Shown one piece after another: positions 63,511 to 64,000 of a stretch of 64,000 bases of DNA. Source of the stretch: Devosia sp. 66-22 (GTDB lineage Bacteria > Pseudomonadota > Alphaproteobacteria > Rhizobiales > Devosiaceae); assembly GCA_001899065.1 (NCBI GenBank), contig MKUZ01000009.1, positions 1 to 64,000 of the forward strand, read 5' to 3'. The notes under the pieces are model-generated. The model was not told where the DNA came from. It did no database searches and was given only the letters and a program-made list of their open reading frames with translations. How positions within the stretch are numbered: the first letter of the stretch is position 1; each line of letters begins with the position of its first letter. Both the position numbers and the translations under genes were made by a program.

Positions 63511-64000
63511 GCCACATCTGAGGCTGAGCGGCGTCCACCGGCATTTCGGCGAGGGCGAGACGCTGGTGCGCGTGCTGGAAGCGGCCGACCTCACGGTGGC
63601 GAGCGGCGAACTGGTGGCGATCGTCGCGCCGTCCGGGGCCGGCAAGTCGACGCTGCTCCACATGTGCGGACTGCTCGAGCGGCCGCAGGGCGGCGAGATC
63701 GAGATCACCGGCACGCCCACGACAAAGCTCTCCGAGCGCGGGCGCACGCTGCTCAGGCGGTCGACCATCGGGTATGTGTACCAGTTCCACCATCTGCTTC
63801 CCGAGTTCTCGGCCGTCGAGAACGTTTCCGTACCGCAACTGATCGCCGGCAAGGCGCCGGCGGCGGCGAACAAGCGGAGCATGGAGCTGCTCGAGCTGCT
63901 CGGGGTCGCGCACCGCGCCTCGCACCGCCCGGCGGAGCTGTCGGGGGGCGAGCAGCAGCGCGTGGCGATTGCGCGGGCGGCGGCAAACCATCCCAAGGTC
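63503..64000 (+). CDS. lolD: Lipoprotein-releasing ABC transporter ATPase LolD (partial, cut by window end)
   Basis: The first 166 codons are in view. Walker A is [20 protein letters not shown], the Q-loop [16 protein letters not shown], and the ABC signature [14 protein letters not shown]. The sequence ends before Walker B. It starts with ATG inside the last codons of lolC and powers lipoprotein release together with LolC/E. Confidence 0.94.
   Translation, partial: MSKPHLRLSGVHRHFGEGETLVRVLEAADLTVASGELVAIVAPSGAGKSTLLHMCGLLERPQGGEIEITGTPTTKLSERGRTLLRRSTIGYVYQFHHLLPEFSAVENVSVPQLIAGKAPAAANKRSMELLELLGVAHRASHRPAELSGGEQQRVAIARAAANHPKV

Overview
The window reads as a piece of an alphaproteobacterial chromosome of the order Hyphomicrobiales (Devosia-like is my best guess, by inference). 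The basis is high GC, a 14-gene nuo operon followed by birA, ribonuclease J, a DUF1467 gene, the short form of proS and lolCD, the order lon - HU - tRNA-Val - tRNA-Asp - nuoA, and the order tRNA-Leu - tig. No 16S gene is present, so the genus is unproven.

Region 1 (1 to about 13,930) is the right-hand part of an integrated T7-like podovirus. After what looks like the end of an IS21-type element and the C-terminal stub of a virion gene come two paralogous tail fibres, a small unknown gene, a holin-like gene, the small terminase subunit and a T7 gp19-like large terminase. An intergenic, repeat-rich stretch follows, with two small antisense membrane/secreted genes. Then comes an early-type block of small genes: a conserved phage protein, a cytosine-methyltransferase-like protein, a cysteine-protease-like protein, tiny membrane proteins and a MarR-like regulator. 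The block ends with a phage tRNA-Leu(UAG), a tyrosine integrase and the 3' half of a host tRNA-Leu (attR). The most striking feature is that four genes of the early block are each preceded by a complete hammerhead self-cleaving ribozyme (one type III, three type II). All canonical core bases are present, and each cleaves 55 to 74 nt before a start codon. An 18-bp motif repeated six times accompanies them and partly overlaps two of the ribozymes. It may be a phage RNA polymerase promoter or a repressor operator. I interpret the block as a T7-like early region in which ribozymes take the place of RNase III processing sites.

Region 2 (13,984 to 32,756) is host housekeeping and metabolism: trigger factor, NAD(P)HX repair enzyme, cytochrome P450, a YbjN-like protein, an orphan UbiV, ClpP and ClpX, a sugar isomerase with a divergent AraC regulator, a Tat-exported lytic transglycosylase and a patatin-like lipase. 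An arginase / ornithine cyclodeaminase operon has a divergent Lrp regulator and a palindromic operator. An alpha/beta hydrolase, cysteine synthase, and an unusual two-gene unit of a Gly-rich protein plus an ATP-grasp enzyme complete the region.

Region 3 (32,757 to 42,110) holds lon, a secreted hypothetical protein, a 1-kb repeat-bearing intergenic stretch, a Tet-type MFS pump, HU, two tRNAs and four tandem small outer-membrane beta-barrel genes.

Region 4 (42,310 to 64,000) is the complete nuoABCDE-(small membrane gene)-FGHIJKLMN operon for respiratory complex I, with tightly overlapping genes that run on into birA, rnj and a DUF1467 gene. Next come a convergent YjbR-family gene, a candidate 31-residue gene with its own terminator, and proS-lolC-lolD, the last cut by the window end.
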